Assembly: GCA_000310025.1 (NCBI GenBank)
Contig: FN649755.1
Span: 1,452,235 to 1,516,234, forward strand
DNA: 64,000 nt
Direction of reading: 5' to 3'
From: Ectocarpus siliculosus
Taxonomy: Eukaryota; Sar; Phaeophyceae; Ectocarpales; Ectocarpaceae
Shown: in pieces, positions 10,464 through 21,515 of the stretch
How positions within the stretch are numbered: position 1 is the stretch's first letter
Layout: every line of letters begins with the position of its first letter
The notes under the pieces: generated by a model
What the model saw: only the letters and a program-made list of their open reading frames with translations
Database searches by the model: none
What the model was told of the DNA's origin: nothing
Position numbers and translations under genes: made by a program

Positions 10464-12438
10464 ATGCCCAAGTCCGGGAACGTCTCCGCGACTGCCAGCG
10501 GTAGCGTCACCTCTAGAGACATCTGGCCGGCAAACCTGACGGGCCACCGCTCTTTTTGCCCATCCGCAATGCTGGTCTCGTTATTTTGTCTCTTGCTTTT
10601 GTTTCGTGGCCCTCGCGTCTACCGTGGACGGGGCCTCCAACACGGAGTCGTATCTCTTGGGCTCCGACCACAGCTAGTTCTGTGACCAGCATGGAAACTT
10701 CTCCCGCCTAGCCCCTCCTCACCCACCGTAACGAAAGTGCCGCCATGCCTCAGCGTCATCGCTGGAACGAATTCGTTTGTCTACTCCCTCGGTGCCTCTC
10801 GTGCATTTGCAGGAACGGATAAACACCGTCGATCGATGAGAGGGGCACGTAGACTCTGAACACATAGAAGGACAGGCTTGCCGATGCAGGCTGAAAACTG
10901 TGCATATTTTTTTATTTGTCCATGTTATTTGGCATGATTTTCGGTCGATGCTACGTTGAGCTTCACCGCTGATGGTTTCCAACGACTCCCCCCCCAATAC
11001 AATGACAAGGTACATCGCAATGGCGGTTGAACTACAGAACCAGTGGCCTGTACGGCGCCAAACGTGTGATTTTCGTTCTTACCATGTTCGGCTATGTCTT
11101 TCGTGTAGCGAGTCCTTTTCGTCAGAAGTTTGCGGAGAAAAGGTTGACTCAGGACCTTGGTAGCCCAGGCCGTCCTTGCCCATGCAGGGCAGAAGGGGGA
11201 TCGCCCTTCCACAAACATATACCACCATGATACACAAATCCCCGTAGATCCCTATATTCTAGTGCCGAGTACGCCTCACAACGTACCTTCTTGCGTCATG
11301 GCTTGGGCAGTACTGGGGACCCGACCTTAATGGAGGAGGAGCTCGTGAGCCACGTTGCTTACATCCAGAGCCGACAGGACGCCCTGTCCCAAAAAAGCTC
11401 ATCTACCACCAAAGCAGGAGCCGGTCCTGGGAGTTCCCCCCGAAAACCGTTCGCCGGCGGGGGAGGGCGGGGGTAGAGTAGTTGAAAACTTTTGTCGGGT
11501 TCCGAGCTCCTCCGCACGTACGTGCCAGCGGTACGTTCCACTGATGATAGCTTGGAGAGTTCTCTCTCGGGTAGACCACTGCAGGGCTTCGAAAACGTGC
11601 TGTCCGCCGCGTAGGCGACGCATGCCGGGCTGGGCCGAGTTTCAAGGCTCGATTTCTCCACGGCAGAAAGGGTGGAGGCGCCGAAAACGGCGGTGATGTT
11701 AATGCCGTCTCGTGGAGAGCTTTCCGAAAACAAACGTACCGTTTCATCAATGTATCTCTTTCGTCGTGGGGTAGTAAATGTTTTGGTCGAGGGGGTGTGG
11801 CGCCTTGTGTCACCTAAGGCAGGCAGCTGTACGCCATCGACTGTACCAGGGGCATGGACTTAAGTCGACCAAGAGTGCAATGCAACAACGTGTTGAGCAA
11901 ATCTCCGGTATCTCGACCGGGTCGGCCGAAATCTCTGCCAGGAAGAGTGGGGGTCAGGTTACCGTAGGCTGGAATGGAATTGATGCTGGCCTTCACGGTT
12001 GTTCTGACGTCCTTCATCCTGGGATCGTTGTTTGTTGCGTGTTTCTTGAGTTTTCGACTCGTTTAGAAATATTCTTCGGGATCCCGATGTGGGTTCTCGC
12101 GCAATGGTGCCCCGCATCAGTCCGTGTATTGGCGAGGAGCGAAGACGGCAGGGGTGTCTCGAGCGAGGCGTAGTATGGGGCTGAGAAGGATATGCCTCGC
12201 GGGAAAAGGTGAACACGTACGCATGCGTGCGTGGGAATGCAGTTGGACCAGTTTTCACCATCATATCTGTCGCACAATACTGTGATGAATGGCTGACACG
12301 AATTACCGCGTCGAGGTCAACGTTGATGAACATGTATCTGGCATGGAATTACCAGAACTATTCGCCGCCACCTAGAACAGCCTATACCGCAGACACACGG
12401 AGAACACGGCAGTCGAAGACATTCAGCGGTACATTGCA
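10464..12438. other. No gene confirmed (10464-12438)
   Basis: No recognised domain. A short frame from ATG 11330 reads MEEELVSHVAYIQSRQDALS and then becomes Ser/Gly/Pro-rich. It has coding-like helix character and could be an exon, but no splice partners were found. The rest looks like intergenic sequence. Confidence 0.3.
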
Positions 12439-12588
12439 GGGGGGGGGGGGGGGGGGGGGCAAAAAAAAAAACCCGGTGAAGAAGAAATGGGGGTTTTCCC
12501 CCCCCCGGGGGGTATCCCCTACCCGGAACCTTTTTCACCCTCACCACGGGGGAAGGGAACCCCTTTTCCCCCCCCCCCCCCATTTCCC
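12439..12588. other. Low-quality contig end, degraded copy of 12706-12870
   Basis: A run of 21 G is followed by text in which bases have collapsed into homopolymers. Aligned from the G-run on, it parallels the sequence after the 22-G run at 12706-12727: caaa..aaaaccc, then gtgttttc against gggttttcc, ggtgtattcc against ggtatcccc, cgacggggtaagg against cacgggggaaggg. It looks like poor Sanger trace read past a G-run, not real sequence. Confidence 0.7.
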
Positions 12589-12688
12589 NNNNNNNNNNNN
12601 NNNNNNNNNNNNNNNNNNNNNNNNNNNNNNNNNNNNNNNNNNNNNNNNNNNNNNNNNNNNNNNNNNNNNNNNNNNNNNNNNNNNNNNN
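12589..12688. other. Assembly gap (100 N)
   Basis: Exactly 100 N, a conventional placeholder length for an unsized scaffold gap. Confidence 0.99.
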
Positions 12689-12727
12689 TTTTTGTCTAAT
12701 GTTTTGGGGGGGGGGGGGGGGGGGGGG

Positions 12728-13473
12728 CAAATAAAATAACCCTGTTGATGAGTAGTTGGTGTTTTCGCACTCACTGGGTGTATTCCGTACGCGGAGCAGT
12801 TTACTACGTCATCGACGGGGTAAGGAAGCCACTTTCCACCACCACCACCAGTTCCTCGCCCTACAAGGCTTCAATCAACACGGGACAGGACCTCGCGCGT
12901 TGCTGCGTCGCTGGGCTATTCTGGATCCTATCGCGTAGTAGCCGAAACGATATATATTAGGCGCAGTAACACGGCCTGTGCAGGAAACAGCGCATTGACC
13001 GGTCAGGGAAAATGAGTGCGCTCTTTAACGCCAAACAACAACAGCGGCGGAGACACGGGGAAAACTACTAACGGCACGAACCTGCTTCTCTAAAGCGGGC
13101 GCTGACCCCACCCCTTCCACCACAATCACACAAAAAAACTATCGACGCTGACCTCACCCCTTCTATTGCCGCAAATCACACAAAAACACGATCACCTTGA
13201 TGCCCAAGGAAGCAGCGCGTCACCCCTGTTGCCTAAGCATATACCATAGGTGGGACATCAAGCCCGAACGGCTCGTCAATTCACAGGCTTCACTGACTTC
13301 CGAGTAATCCTAGGAGGACGAACATATAGCTGAATGCCACGCCGCGCTGGCTGTGTTGATAAGATGAAGGGTACACGAAAAAGGAACGGCGGCGATGGAC
13401 GCTCATCATTATCTCGCGTTGTTTGGTAGTTCCGCCTTTTCTTCCCCACCTTCGTCTTCATCGACCTCCCCGG
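12728..13473. other. No gene recognised (12728-13473)
   Basis: Contains a diverged tandem pair at about 13101-13138 and 13147-13187 (gctgacc, accccttc, aatcacacaaaaa). Nothing else stands out. The final stretch would hold the 3' UTR of the minus-strand EsV-1-7 gene. Confidence 0.4.
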
Positions 13474-14493
13474 CTATTCACCAACCACGGAGTTGACGAC
13501 ATGGCCGTCGTCGTCGCCTGACCCTTGCCCCTCTTCCGACAGCATCCCAACCTGGCGGCGGGGCACGGCCTTGCAGGCTTTCTTGGCGCCACCCCCGTCG
13601 TGGCCTTCTCTCCTTCCACATTCGGTGGTGCAGTGCCTGGTCGACGACATGCCCGATGAGGAAGAGGACGCACGTCCCCTGCGGCCCCTTGGGATGCGGA
13701 CGAAGCCCTTGCCGGCCCTCGGTGCGCCATGCTCGTCGCAGTGAGTCGGCTGCTCGCCGTCAACCCCCCACTTTACCCGTCGTACGCACCCCTTTACACC
13801 GGCAACCTCGCACTTTCGGTTATAGTTGATCGATAGCCCGTCCACGAGGTCAACTTTATGTTTGGCGCATACACTGCTCTTCCCGTCCGACCAGTACCCC
13901 CAACTTGCGTGACTCGTGCACTCTTCAGAGTGGGAGCATTTCTTGATCTTCTGGTTCACCATGTCCTTCTCGGCATGCTGTCTGCAGTACACCTTTCGCT
14001 TGGTGCCCTCGTGCTTGAAGTGCGCCTGTTTCATACATCTAGCGTGGGCGCAGCGCTTGCTCATGACGTCCACCATGGATTCCTCGGCATGTTGTCTGCA
14101 GTACATCCCCCTCTGGCTTCCCTCGTCATTGAAATTTGGTCGCCTCGTGCACCCTTCACCGTAGGCACAACGTCTGTGCACGACGTCCACCATGGACTCC
14201 TCGGCATGTTGTCTGCAGTACAATCCCGTCGTGCTGCCCTCGTAGTTGAAGCACGGGTAGCTCGTGCATTGCAAGGCCCAACAGTAACTTGGCATTTGTG
14301 TCCGTTGGCGATGTGCGATCACGGTAGCAAGAGCTTGGCTTGAATAACGAGTGTGGACACTGCAACACCTTTGCACTTGACAGGGACGACAGACATGGTG
14401 ATGAGAGTTACACAAGAAGCACGGGGTGGCTGATTCATGATGATCGAGTGAATCCGTTGATGTTTTATTATTACCGGAAAGATAGGGAAGCAT
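13474..14493 (-). CDS. EsV-1-7 repeat (cysteine-histidine) protein
   Basis: A 339-codon frame on the minus strand. Five tandem modules of about 38 residues follow C-x4/5-C-x16-C-x2-H, from about residue 71 to 260. Visible pieces are CWALQC, then YCRQHAEES; CAYGEGC, then YCRQHAEES; CAHARC, then YCRQHAEKD; CSHSEEC, then VCAKH; and a diverged last module with seven residues between the first two Cys and CDEH at its end. This is the EsV-1-7 repeat, expanded in brown algae and named from an Ectocarpus virus protein; the developmental regulator IMMEDIATE UPRIGHT belongs to this family. The modules probably bind a metal ion, but the biochemical role is unknown. The C-terminal 80 residues are basic and Ser-rich. 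The ATG at 14493 is the longest choice; Met67 (14295), just before module 1, is an alternative. No intron is needed. Confidence 0.8.
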   Translation of the reverse strand: MLPYLSGNNKTSTDSLDHHESATPCFLCNSHHHVCRPCQVQRCCSVHTRYSSQALATVIAHRQRTQMPSYCWALQCTSYPCFNYEGSTTGLYCRQHAEESMVDVVHRRCAYGEGCTRRPNFNDEGSQRGMYCRQHAEESMVDVMSKRCAHARCMKQAHFKHEGTKRKVYCRQHAEKDMVNQKIKKCSHSEECTSHASWGYWSDGKSSVCAKHKVDLVDGLSINYNRKCEVAGVKGCVRRVKWGVDGEQPTHCDEHGAPRAGKGFVRIPRGRRGRASSSSSGMSSTRHCTTECGRREGHDGGGAKKACKAVPRRQVGMLSEEGQGSGDDDGHVVNSVVGE

Positions 14494-14708
14494 CTACGTA
14501 GACACGAACTATGGGCCGAGAAATGGACCGTGGAGGTTTGACCACCCCAACATGTAGTCGAAGTCCTTCTCGGATAAAGTTATGAACGGAGATTGGTGCG
14601 AGGTACTGTCTATTCCGGCGGTTACCGCGAATTGTCTGTTCGGGGTACCGTATTTTCTGTGGTTCTGTAATTCTTGTCGTGTGGACTTGTATGCTGCCTA
14701 ACGGGGGC
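14494..14708. other. Short spacer upstream of the EsV-1-7 gene
   Basis: Would hold the promoter of the minus-strand gene. No motif is recognised. Confidence 0.3.
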
Positions 14709-14899
14709 TCTCCCTCTCTGCGTCTCTCTCTGTCGGTCTCTGTCTCTGTCTCTGTCTCTGTCTCTGTCTCTGTATCTGTATCTGTCTCTGTCTCTGTCTC
14801 TGTCTCTGTCTCTGTCTCTGTCTCTGTCTCTGTCTCTGTCTCTGTCTCTGTCTCTGTCTCTGTCTCTGTCTCTGTCTCTGTCTCTGTCTCTGTCTCTTC

Positions 14900-14981
<82 letters not shown>
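14709..14981. repeat. CTGTCT / CT microsatellite
   Basis: About 170 bp of (CTGTCT)n, interrupted by two CTGTAT units, passes into about 90 bp of nearly pure (CT)n. Long frames across it on both strands are low-complexity artefacts. Confidence 0.97.
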
Positions 14982-14982
<1 letters not shown>

Positions 14983-16566
14983 GCCGGTGGGCCCACCCAA
15001 GAGCAACCACGAAAACATGAAAAAAAAATCAGCGCATCGCCCGTACAACCCTCCATCCCACAATCCTGCGAGTTCGGGAAAGCGTATTTTTCACTCGATA
15101 CTAGTGCGGAGGCATGATTGAAGGCAGTGCTGCATGAAGGACCGATCGGCGCTTGTTATTTTGTTTGAACGCATGAACGTAAGGGGGAACATAATCAATC
15201 GAGGAAACAACGTGTAGGAGTCGACAGAAACAACGCCGCGCAGTCATCCGCTGGTTGTGGAGCTTTCCTGACTCGATGCTCGTGCTGGGTATCTATGACC
15301 CAGAGCGCAGGAGATAATTGCAGAGACAACCAAACACTACTTCGGGAGAGGTGCGCAGGGATTCATCAGAGACCCCGAGACTCAGGGAAACGTTATAGGC
15401 TACCATAGATTTCCCTGGAATCACACGTCATCAGCGACACCAGCACATCATAATCTGCGAAGACGTTCGTACATACATGTGATTCTAACGTTAACTGGAT
15501 ATCAACAATCGGCTCACGAAGAATGAGTCTTTTACTTGAGGACATGATCATAAGTGATATCGAGCAGCCAGGGAACGATCACAACGTGTATGTATGCGCG
15601 CGTGGAAATGTATGCGTAGAAATATTACTTTCGAGAGAGAGGACAAAAACATATTGTGAATTGCTCCAACACTGGCTTCAATTGGGTGCTGGTATGAAGA
15701 GGAAGATGAGTGTGGAATCCATTTATTTGTGCGTGCAACTGGAGCGGCAAGCGGTATTTTACCATGCACATGTTTGATGCAGATGTGCATAGCGATCACA
15801 CCGCGAAAACGAAACGACCAACGATGCTCTTGGGCTTCGTGGCTGAAAATCAGGCATGCTGCACCTGCAAGAAGTTTGCTCCAAATTTCTCCCCAACTCT
15901 CGAACGAGGGCCTACGAAGTAAGGCATAATCACACCACTGCGTCTATCTCTGCACTCTCTGCTCACGTGGTAGTTAGACTGCGCTCGGCATTTAGCGAAC
16001 CAATGCCCACGAACCGCGCGCTCGAGTGTGATTCTGCTCTAACCTCACCCGAGGGGCGCCAGCAGGAGAGCTCGCCAGACGGCAACTAAACTGCGGCTTC
16101 GACGATGCCGGTAGATCGGAGGAGGTGGCCGCGGGGGAACGAGGCCACGAGACGTACGTCTTGTCTTGGTCTTGAAGGGTGACGGCGAAACGAGTGTGGG
16201 GTTGGACCGTGCTGTTTGTGGGTGTGGGTCAGAATGAGAGAGAGGGATAGCGAGGGAGAGAGGGAGAGAGGGAGAGAGGGGGGGGGGAGGGGCTCCGCAC
16301 GGTGAGTGGTACATGTACGCGGCCTCGTCAGGAAACAATGTCCATGATTCCGTGGATTGCATAGCCTGTGGACGGATATCAACCAAACAATACCACAAAG
16401 TTCGCCATCCATCCAAAATATGCCACCTAAACCAATGACTGAAAAAATGGGCGTCCGCTGTTCTTATATGCATATTTACTCGAATGAGCATCCCTTTGGT
16501 TTCATGGCGTGTAAACTTTCCTCCATCCTGCTTCACCTCCTACTATTTAACAAATGTATTCAGCTT
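14982..16566. other. No gene recognised; GA tract at 16233-16293
   Basis: Short frames only, for example an 84-codon frame at 15523 with no domain. A purine tract (GAGA/GGGAGA, 16233-16293) ends in a G-run. I see no gene. Confidence 0.4.
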
Positions 16567-17160
16567 CCATGGTAGTCAAAATTGACTTCCATGGAAGCTG
16601 AATTTACTTCCATGGAAGCGCTGCGCGACACTTCCATGGAAGTCAGTATTGAAAAAGGTGAATGCGCCACTTCCATGGAAGTCGAATTTCCATGGAAGTC
16701 CAATTGGACTCCCATGGAGTGGAGTAGGTTCCATGGAAGTTAAACTTAGACTTCCATGGAAGCTACTCAAAAGAGGACAATGGCAGCTTCCATGGAAGTA
16801 TTCAGCCTCGGGTAAAGCTTCCATGGAAGTAAGATCACGGAATTCCATGGAAGCTCTTTCGAATGGAATGAGGTAGCTTCTTCCATGGAAGTCTGCAATG
16901 GTATTCATCGCTTCCATGGAAGTCGTCGACGAACACTTCCATGGAAGTCATCGAACGAGCTTATGGAAGTATATTGCGTCCATCCAACTTCCATGGAAGT
17001 AACCTCTGCAAGACTTCCATGGAAGCTGTCGAAAAAGTCTGCGCGTGCTTCCATGGAAGTCTTAACTTCCATCTGAGACCAGCTTCCGTGGAAGTTGATT
17101 TCCACCGCCGCTGTCACCATGAAAGTTCTTGTAGTCAGCTTCCATGAAAGTGTTTCTGCT
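16567..17160. repeat. Palindrome array A: ACTTCCATGGAAGT
   Basis: About 20 copies of the 14-bp perfect palindrome ACTTCCATGGAAGT, or one-mismatch versions, at irregular 15-40 bp spacing. Positions include about 16590, 16610, 16631, 16671, 16751, 16787, 16841, 16911, 16937, 16989 and 17014. The spacers are mostly unrelated to each other. Decay is visible at the right edge (CTTCCGTGGAAGT, CTTCCATGAAAGT, CTTCCACGCAAGT). Each copy carries CCATGG and therefore ATGGAAGT, which produces many spurious short frames containing MEV or HGS. Confidence 0.9.
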
Positions 17161-17945
17161 CCACGCCACGCCTTATATGGTAGAAATTTTCGGCCGGCCC
17201 AGTATCCATGGGGAAGTCAGGAAATTTTATATCTGGTCAGCTTCCACGCAAGTACTCCACGTCCCGCCAGTTTCCATGTCGACGTCATCTCCAAAGACTC
17301 TTGAGTATATTATTACGGTGCAGGGTGTGCACGTCGCTCTCTCTGTGTCTGACGTCGAGATCAGCTTTAATGAGTCGTGATACCTGGATGTTGCTGGCTT
17401 AGCGCCGCTGCCTTTCCCACGCGTGAAGACGCCACGCACCAAGCCCCGCCCCAACCTGCAGCGGTTTTCACACACAAGTATCATGGTCTCGCGCGACGCT
17501 CGCATAGTTTGCTTGGAACAGTATGGAGACGCACCTATTATAATAGTTCTCCTGGCGACGCCTCTCCCTCTGTAGAGGGGACCTCCTTTGGAAATCCCCC
17601 CCCCCCACATGATCCAAACATGTCTGTCTGTCACACGGTCTCTCCCTCTGGTTGTCTCTCTCCCTCTCCCTCGCACCCTACCTATCTATGTAAGTAATGA
17701 TCGACCGGTTCATTTTTCGGAGATGCATACATACACGTAGAAGTATGGACAACTCGGCAGGGGTTTCCTGCTACCCAGACGCAATGACGACGGAGGTAAA
17801 AGCGATGAGGGTTTGCGAACAACCCTGAAATTCTGCAGGTGGTCAATCTTGACCACAGGAACGAACGCTTGGGTCAAACTACGGACGCGCGGACGCGTGC
17901 GTGTAATCGCGAACAACTGTACCTCCACGGAAACCGGCAATAGGT
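17161..17945. other. No gene recognised (17161-17945)
   Basis: A few decayed array motifs up to about 17280, then unremarkable sequence with a CTCTCCCTCT tract at 17639-17680. No coding evidence. Confidence 0.35.
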
Positions 17946-18245
17946 GGCATTCGTCCAATATTGGTGTGGGGTGAACCGCTTTTTAGGTGAAAGTGGAGTA
18001 AGCGCGAGGTGAAGTGGTGGAAGTGGTGGAATTCTTGGAAGTCAACTATTGGTGTTTGTCAATAATAGTGTCAGGTGGAACGCCTTAGGTCGAAGTCATG
18101 GCAGCGCCTGTCTGTGTTAATTATCTGGACGTCGTGGAAGTGAAACAATTCTTCCATGTAAACTCGCCTACGGTGGAACTTCCCTCCTTATAGTGTCACG
18201 TGGAGCGCTTTTGGTGGAAGTCGCGGCAGCGCTTGGCGATACAAG
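17946..18245 (-). repeat. Three inverted, decayed copies of the 117-bp satellite unit
   Basis: Segments near 17946-18008, 18060-18112 and 18183-18240 share AATAGTGTCAGGTGGAACGC, followed by a GGTGGAAGT-like block and GCAGCGC. This is the reverse complement of the array at 20-21.5 kb (its unit has GGCGTTTCACCCTACACTATT). They are much more diverged than the main array. Confidence 0.65.
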
Positions 18246-20070
18246 ACGGAAGTCTTAACTACTGAGGACTGCCGGTGCCTGCGTTATTTTATTCACCATC
18301 TGTAATCGGCATCATTGTAACGGCTCCACGTATGACCATCCACGGCTTCCTACGGTACACAGTCGACACGAGACAGTGCTCGTGCTCCGTACCTGTCGTA
18401 TCCGCCCCTGCTTACATGGATTCGGCAGCAACACCTGCCTTGTCGTCCTTCCCGTAATGTAGCACATGCGGTTACACACTACTCCGTGCTTCTTCTCCGA
18501 CGTGTTTCATTGTTCTCCTTACACATATGTTAGAACGATTAGTCAACATTGGGACTTGCAGGTACGACTACGACGTACAAATCCAAATTCCCCACCACCC
18601 GCAGCATTTTCATCCATGCCATCCATATCACACCAAGTCAATCGAGCGACACGTCGGCATCGCATACACTATGTTCTGTCCTCGGGTTGGTATTCGCTTT
18701 CCTGGCGTTGCTCGCGTGTGGAATACTCGAACAGAGTTACAGGATTTGCGAGAGTTGACCACGTTATCCGCCCCTCGTCTATGTGGTCCGGACTAACATC
18801 GCGTTCCCCATGGGTAAGTGCCGCATTGTTGTCGGTGTTGTCTTCACAATAAGAAAAAACTGTTCCGGTCTCCGATCAGTACCTCAAGAGGTGCGTACTG
18901 GTCCAGCTGACGCGGATGCATTCCGTGTTAACAAGCCAAAGTCGGGGTGGTACACCTTATATATATAAAAAACGGTCCCCATAAAAGTTCTCCAAGCAAG
19001 GCGTTTACCACCCGAACGAAAAAGAATAATCAAAGGAAAACCAAACGGGGTGCAGGCGATCGACCCCGATCGAAATGGACAAACGAACAAGGTATGTATT
19101 CCCTGGAAAAGACACCAGAAGGAGATGAAGACAAAGAGAAGAGGGAATATAGACAGGTTTCCCCCAGTGTTCCAGTCCAGAAGAAATAATAACGAAACGT
19201 ATGAGCAACTACTGTACTGACGCGACACCACACAGACAGACGACTTACTTTCGACGACAATACCGCACTTCGGGGTCTCTCCAGTTATCACGAAAACCAA
19301 TTTCAACCCCCCCGTCATCCTGTACACATTTCCCGGCGAACAACCCAAACAAACCAACGAGTTGCAATAGGGTATCCGGTTGCTTGTCGTTGGTTGTATG
19401 TATGTGGTGAACTCGCCTTGGGCCCACCACTTCCGAGAGAATACCACGTCATCCGAAACCTCCTCCAATTCTGAAGCCCCCCCTCTGTGTTACGTGGACA
19501 ATTCACCCGTCGAAGTTGGCATCTTCGGACAGGAGGTTCGAGATTAGGAGAGTGTCGTTCCTGACCAGGATCGCATGGCTCAGGACGAAGTCGCGTAGCA
19601 CTCGGGGCATCTGTTTGACGGAGTGCCCGGAGTCTGGATGGGGGTGAGACAAAATGGAAGTACACGCTTAAAAAACGAAGATGGCGAGAAGGACTGACTC
19701 GCATATGCTAGGGCTGCCGAAGGTACAAGACAACTAACAGAGTTAGTCCACCACATCACTATGTTAGAAGTGATCAACTCCCAGGAACATAGTACCAAGT
19801 ACAACGCGACCCGATGGTACACTCCAGACAACCTTAAGTACTGTTTAGAACACAGTTTTGTGTCGGTACCAAGGCCTACAAATATCGCTTAGAAACAAGG
19901 TGAACGTCATTTGACACAACCCTCTCCCCAGGATTACGGTCGGTCGTGATATGCCTTTCGCGACATGTGCGGGAGGTTGGACTTTCCATTTCGTACATTG
20001 ACGGCGCGTCCCCTGTCTCGGAGGAGGAGAGTGTTCTTTTCCAAAACTTTACATCAAGCACTCAACTCTA
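18246..20070. other. No gene recognised (18246-20070)
   Basis: A 194-codon minus-strand frame (18884-19468) and several plus frames overlap. None has a domain, a good start context or intron borders that I can support. Treated as non-coding. Confidence 0.35.
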
Positions 20071-21515
20071 GACAGGTTCCATGGAAGTCCACTTCAATTC
20101 CATGACTTTCGTAGCATGAACTCAAGCGCTCCCCTCGCTTTCACCAATAATGGCGTTTCACCCTACACTATTGCACAAATGATCCTCTAGACATCTTCCA
20201 TTGAGGTCACCTCCACTTCCATGACTTCGGTAGAATTAATCCAAGCACTCCCCTCACTTCCACCAATGGCGTTCACCACCCTACACTATTGTACAAATGA
20301 CCCTCTAGACAGCTTCCATGGAGGTCACCTCCACTTCCATGACTTCGGTAGACTGAACCCAAGCGCTCCCCTCACTTCCACCGATGGCGTTTCACCCTAC
20401 ACTATTGTACAAATGACCCTCTAGACAGCTTCCATGGAGGTCACCTCCACTTTCATGACTTCGGTAGACTGAACCCAAGCGCTCCCCTCACTTCCACCGA
20501 TGGCGTTTCACCCTACACACTATTGTACAAATGACCCTCTAGACAGCTTCCATGGTACAGTCACCTCCACTTCCATGACTTCGAAAATATGAACCCAAGC
20601 GCCCCCCTCACTTCCACCGATGGCGTTTCACCCTACACTATTGCACGAATGACCCTCTAGACAGCTTCCATGGTACAGTCACCTCCACTTCCATGACTTC
20701 GGTAGAATGAACCCAAGCGCCCCCCTCACTTCCAATGGCATTTCACCCTACACTATTGTACAAATGACCCTCTAGACAGCTTCCATGGAAGTCACGTCCA
20801 CTTCCATGACTTCGGTAGAATTAACCCAAGCGCTCCCCTCGCTTCCACCGATGACGTTTCACCCCACATTATTGTACAAATGACCCTCTAGACATCTTCC
20901 ATGGAAGTCACCTCCTCCATGACTTCGATAAAATGAACCCAAGCGCTCCCCTTCACTTCCACCGATGACGTTTCACCCTACACTATTGCACAAATGATCC
21001 TCTAGAAAGCTTCCATGTCACCTCCACACCCATGACTTCGGTAGAATGAACCCAAGCGCTCCCCTTCACTTCCACCGATGACGTTTCACCCTACATTATT
21101 GGACGAATGGTGTGTCTCCCCAGCTTCCACGGAAGTTCCCTCCACTTCCATGACTTCGGTAGAATGCCCCAAGCGCTCCCCTAACTTCCACCGATGACTC
21201 TTCACCCTACATTATGGGACGAATGGTGTGTCTCCCCAGCTTCACCGGAAGTTCCCTCGCTGTCCTCGACCTTCGTAGAATGTCCCCAAGCGCTCCCTTC
21301 ACTTTTACGGATGGCGTTTCACCCTACACTATTGGACGGATGATGTTCTCGCGAGCTTTCATGGAGGTCAACCTCACGTCCACGACTTCCGTGAAAAGAA
21401 CTTTAGCGCTTCCTCCACTTTCTCCAATTGTGTATCGCGCTACTTTTACCGAGACAGGTGATACACTCCGGTCAGCTCCCGTGGAACTCAACGTCACTTT
21501 CACAACTTCCGTATA
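20071..21515 (+). repeat. Satellite-like tandem array, unit about 117 bp (array B)
   Basis: At least eight well-kept units: the marker CCTCTAGAC (or CCTCTAGAA) recurs near 20184, 20302, 20419, 20536, 20654, 20769, 20885 and 20999, a spacing of 114-118 bp. Each unit carries CTTCCATGGAGGTCACCTCC (itself an imperfect palindrome), CTTCCATGACTTCGGTAGA, AAGCGCTCCCCTCACTTCC and GGCGTTTCACCCTACACTATT. Units after about 21100 decay progressively (TCTCCCCAGCTTC replaces CTCTAGACAGCTTC). No coding frame is conserved across units. Confidence 0.92.

Noticed and set aside
14471-15117. Long frames of up to 179 codons on both strands (alternating Arg-Glu, Asp-Arg, Ser-Leu, Ser-Val)
   Set aside because: Translations of the CT/CTGTCT microsatellite; open only because of the repeat period.
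16576-17147. Frames rich in MEV, HGS and FHG tripeptides here and at 23197-24023
   Set aside because: Each palindrome copy contributes ATGGAAGT or CCATGGAAG; the frames simply read the array.
18884-19468. 194-codon minus-strand ORF
   Set aside because: Hydrophobic, no domain, poor coding texture and no partner exons; probably chance.
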